A DNA stretch of 9,044 nt. It comes from an uncultured Polaromonas sp. GTDB taxonomy: Bacteria > Pseudomonadota > Gammaproteobacteria > Burkholderiales > Burkholderiaceae. Shown here piece by piece: positions 7,555 to 9,044 of this stretch (its first letter is position 1; the number at the start of each line of letters is the position of its first letter). The notes under the pieces were generated by a model, which saw only the letters and a list, made by a program, of their open reading frames with translations, was not told the DNA's origin and did no database searches. A program made the position numbers and the translations under genes. The stretch spans positions 1-9,044 of the forward strand of contig CAMLDT010000145.1 in assembly GCA_946479075.1 (NCBI GenBank), written 5' to 3'.

Positions 7555-7652
7555 ATATGGAGACGCGGTGGATCGCCGATGGGATATAGATATAGCTGGT
7601 GGTTGAATGGGATACCAAGGTGGTCACGGCCTCAAAGTGCGCCTTGCTAGGG

Positions 7653-8951
7653 TCACTGCAGCCTCTGCAGCAACTCCAGCGTTGGATACCCGTCCGCCGC
7701 CAATCCCACACTCTGCTGGTACCGACGAATTGCTTTGCGCGTCGCCGGACCCACCACGCCGTCCGGCGTTCCGCTGTCGAAGCCGCGGGTGTTGAGCGCG
7801 GTCTGCAGCGCCAGCAACTGGCTGCGTGACAGGGGCTGCAGATCGCGCGGCCAGGCGGCCTGCAGAGAGGGACCACCGGCCAGGGCTTGTGACAGCAGGC
7901 CAACCGCAAGTGCGTAGCTGGTGGAATTGTTGTAACGCAAGATGGTGCGGAAATTCGGGCCGACGAGAAAAGCCGGACCGCGCGCGCTGGCGGGCAGCAG
8001 GATGGCGGCGTCGGCGATGGCCGGCAGCGCTGAGCCGTCCACCGAGCGCACGCCGATGTCAGCCCACGCCGAGGCTGGGCGCCGCTGTTCGCCGTCGGCG
8101 AGCGCGTAGTCGAAGCCCTGCGGCAAATACACTTCCTGTCCCCAGGGTTGGCCGGCCTGCCAGCCTGAGCGTGCGAGGAAGTTGGCGGTCGAGGCCATCA
8201 CGTCGGGCAGGCTGCCCCAGATGTCGCGCCGGCCGTCGCCGTCGGCATCCACCGCATAGGCCAAAAAGTTGGTGGGCAGGAATTGCGTCTGGCCCATGGC
8301 GCCGGCCCAGGAGCCGATCATTTGCGCGCGCGGGATGTCCCCGTTCTGCAGAATTTTCAGCGCGGCGAGCAACTGGCTGCGCGCCCAGGCTTCACGCCGG
8401 CCTTCGAAGCCCAGCGTGGCCAGCGCGTCAATCGTCGGGATGTCGCCGGTGAAACTGCCGTAGTTGCTCTCCATGCCCCAGATCGCCGCCAGAATTTCGG
8501 CTGGCACACCGTAACGTGCAGCAGCGGCATCCGCCGCGGGCCGCGCCTGCAGCAAGCGATCCTGGCCGCGCACCACGCGCTGCGCCGACACCGCCCTGTC
8601 GAGGTAGTCCCAGACGGCGCGGGTGAACTCGGGCTGTGCGCCGTCCTGTTCTGTGACGCGCGGGATGAAACGGATGTCATGGAAGGCCAGACGCAGCGTT
8701 TCATCGCTGATGCCCGCGGCGCGTGCCGTCGTGCTGAAGTCAGCCACCCAGCGGGCAAAGCGCTGGTTTTGATCCAGTTCGCCCGAAGCCGCCGGCGGCG
8801 GGGCGCTCACTGCGGGCGTGGGTGTGGACGGCGCAGGGTCGGCTGCCGGTGCCGTGGCACAAGCCGTCAGGGCGGCGGACAGCAGCAGCGCCGGAACACA
8901 GGGCAAGCCCGCGCTTAGGGTAGAACGGAAGCGTGTCTGCATGGATTTCAT
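7653..8951 (-). CDS. mltB: MltB-type lytic murein transglycosylase lipoprotein with C-terminal peptidoglycan-binding domain
   Basis: A 432-residue outer-membrane lipoprotein that would cleave the MurNAc-GlcNAc bond of peptidoglycan, forming 1,6-anhydro ends. The N-terminus has a basic start, hydrophobic stretch and lipobox LTAC (lipidated Cys31), then a Pro/Ala-rich tether to about residue 57. The SLT_2/MltB catalytic domain follows, with the hallmark IWGMESNYG (catalytic Glu161), IDALATLGFEGRR, SWAGAMGQTQFLPTNF and DGDGRRDIW. The last ~60 residues form a PG_binding_1 domain (LQTALNTRGFDSGTPDGVVGPATRKAIRRYQ). The frame extends to a GTG at 8993, but ATG 8951 is better: AGGA lies about 5 nt in front and it gives a normal signal peptide. 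Residue 32 after the Cys is Ala, not Asp, consistent with outer-membrane sorting. It converges with the Ntn-hydrolase gene, with 98 bp between the stops. Confidence 0.94.
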   Translation of the reverse strand: MKSMQTRFRSTLSAGLPCVPALLLSAALTACATAPAADPAPSTPTPAVSAPPPAASGELDQNQRFARWVADFSTTARAAGISDETLRLAFHDIRFIPRVTEQDGAQPEFTRAVWDYLDRAVSAQRVVRGQDRLLQARPAADAAAARYGVPAEILAAIWGMESNYGSFTGDIPTIDALATLGFEGRREAWARSQLLAALKILQNGDIPRAQMIGSWAGAMGQTQFLPTNFLAYAVDADGDGRRDIWGSLPDVMASTANFLARSGWQAGQPWGQEVYLPQGFDYALADGEQRRPASAWADIGVRSVDGSALPAIADAAILLPASARGPAFLVGPNFRTILRYNNSTSYALAVGLLSQALAGGPSLQAAWPRDLQPLSRSQLLALQTALNTRGFDSGTPDGVVGPATRKAIRRYQQSVGLAADGYPTLELLQRLQ

Positions 8952-9017
8952 TCTGGTCCTGGTGACTGCGCGGGTGCAGCCAGACATCAACACATGTGCC
9001 CAGCCTTGCGCGCGTGA

Positions 9018-9044
9018 TCAGTCATGTTCTTCGGGCGACACGCC
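9018..9044 (-). CDS. Possible 3' end of an upstream minus-strand gene (very short fragment)
   Basis: On the minus strand the window edge reads GVSPEEHD followed by TGA at 9020-9018. The acidic tail is plausible as the end of a protein, 66 bp upstream of the mltB start and in the same direction. With eight codons visible this cannot be told from chance, and no family can be named. Confidence 0.2.
   Translation of the reverse strand, partial: GVSPEEHD

Noticed and set aside
7585..7600. Tandem GATATA repeat between the convergent Ntn-hydrolase and mltB genes
   Set aside because: Only two units, with no further copies. The 98-bp gap shows no clear terminator or other feature.
8283..8918. Open frame on the plus strand opposite mltB (211 codons)
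   Set aside because: Arginine- and alanine-rich shadow of the MltB coding strand, with no domain signal.

Overview
The window looks like a piece of a beta-proteobacterial chromosome, probably Burkholderiales and perhaps Comamonadaceae. This is an inference from four things: high GC in the core genes, a Bug/TctC-type periplasmic binding protein, a fused LivG-LivF-type ATPase, and a large Nudix + metallo-beta-lactamase fusion hydrolase. No rRNA, tRNA, CRISPR array or recognisable transposase was seen.

Layout. From 2 to 1033 (+) runs the 3' part of a two-domain branched-chain amino acid-type ABC ATPase whose 5' end lies outside the window. On the minus strand follow a small GIY-YIG (T5orf172/MUG113-like) protein with a zinc ribbon (1108-1614) and, upstream of it, a Nudix-MBL hydrolase (1662-3311). 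A divergent intergenic region leads to a Bug-family solute-binding protein (3439-4416, +). An AAA+/DUF4143 ATPase comes next (4496-5710, +), headed by a 37-bp near-perfect palindrome that overlaps its promoter and abuts its start codon. After it lies a displaced second copy of the last 81 bp of the Bug gene (5762-5842). Then come an HNH endonuclease (5969-6673, +) and a proteasome/HslV-like N-terminal-nucleophile hydrolase (6730-7554, +). The window closes with an MltB-type lytic transglycosylase lipoprotein on the minus strand (7653-8951).

How the parts relate. The transporter ATPase, Bug protein, Nudix-MBL hydrolase and MltB are ordinary high-GC housekeeping or metabolic genes. Between them sit genes of accessory character: the GIY-YIG gene, the DUF4143 ATPase, the HNH nuclease and the Ntn hydrolase. 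All but the ATPase have visibly lower GC than the core genes. The duplicated Bug 3' end brackets the DUF4143 gene, so that gene appears to have been acquired by recombination at the end of the Bug gene. The HNH and Ntn-hydrolase genes are co-oriented, 56 bp apart and AT-richer. They may be a two-gene cassette pairing a nuclease with a protease-like protein. That pairing is the least explained part of the window.
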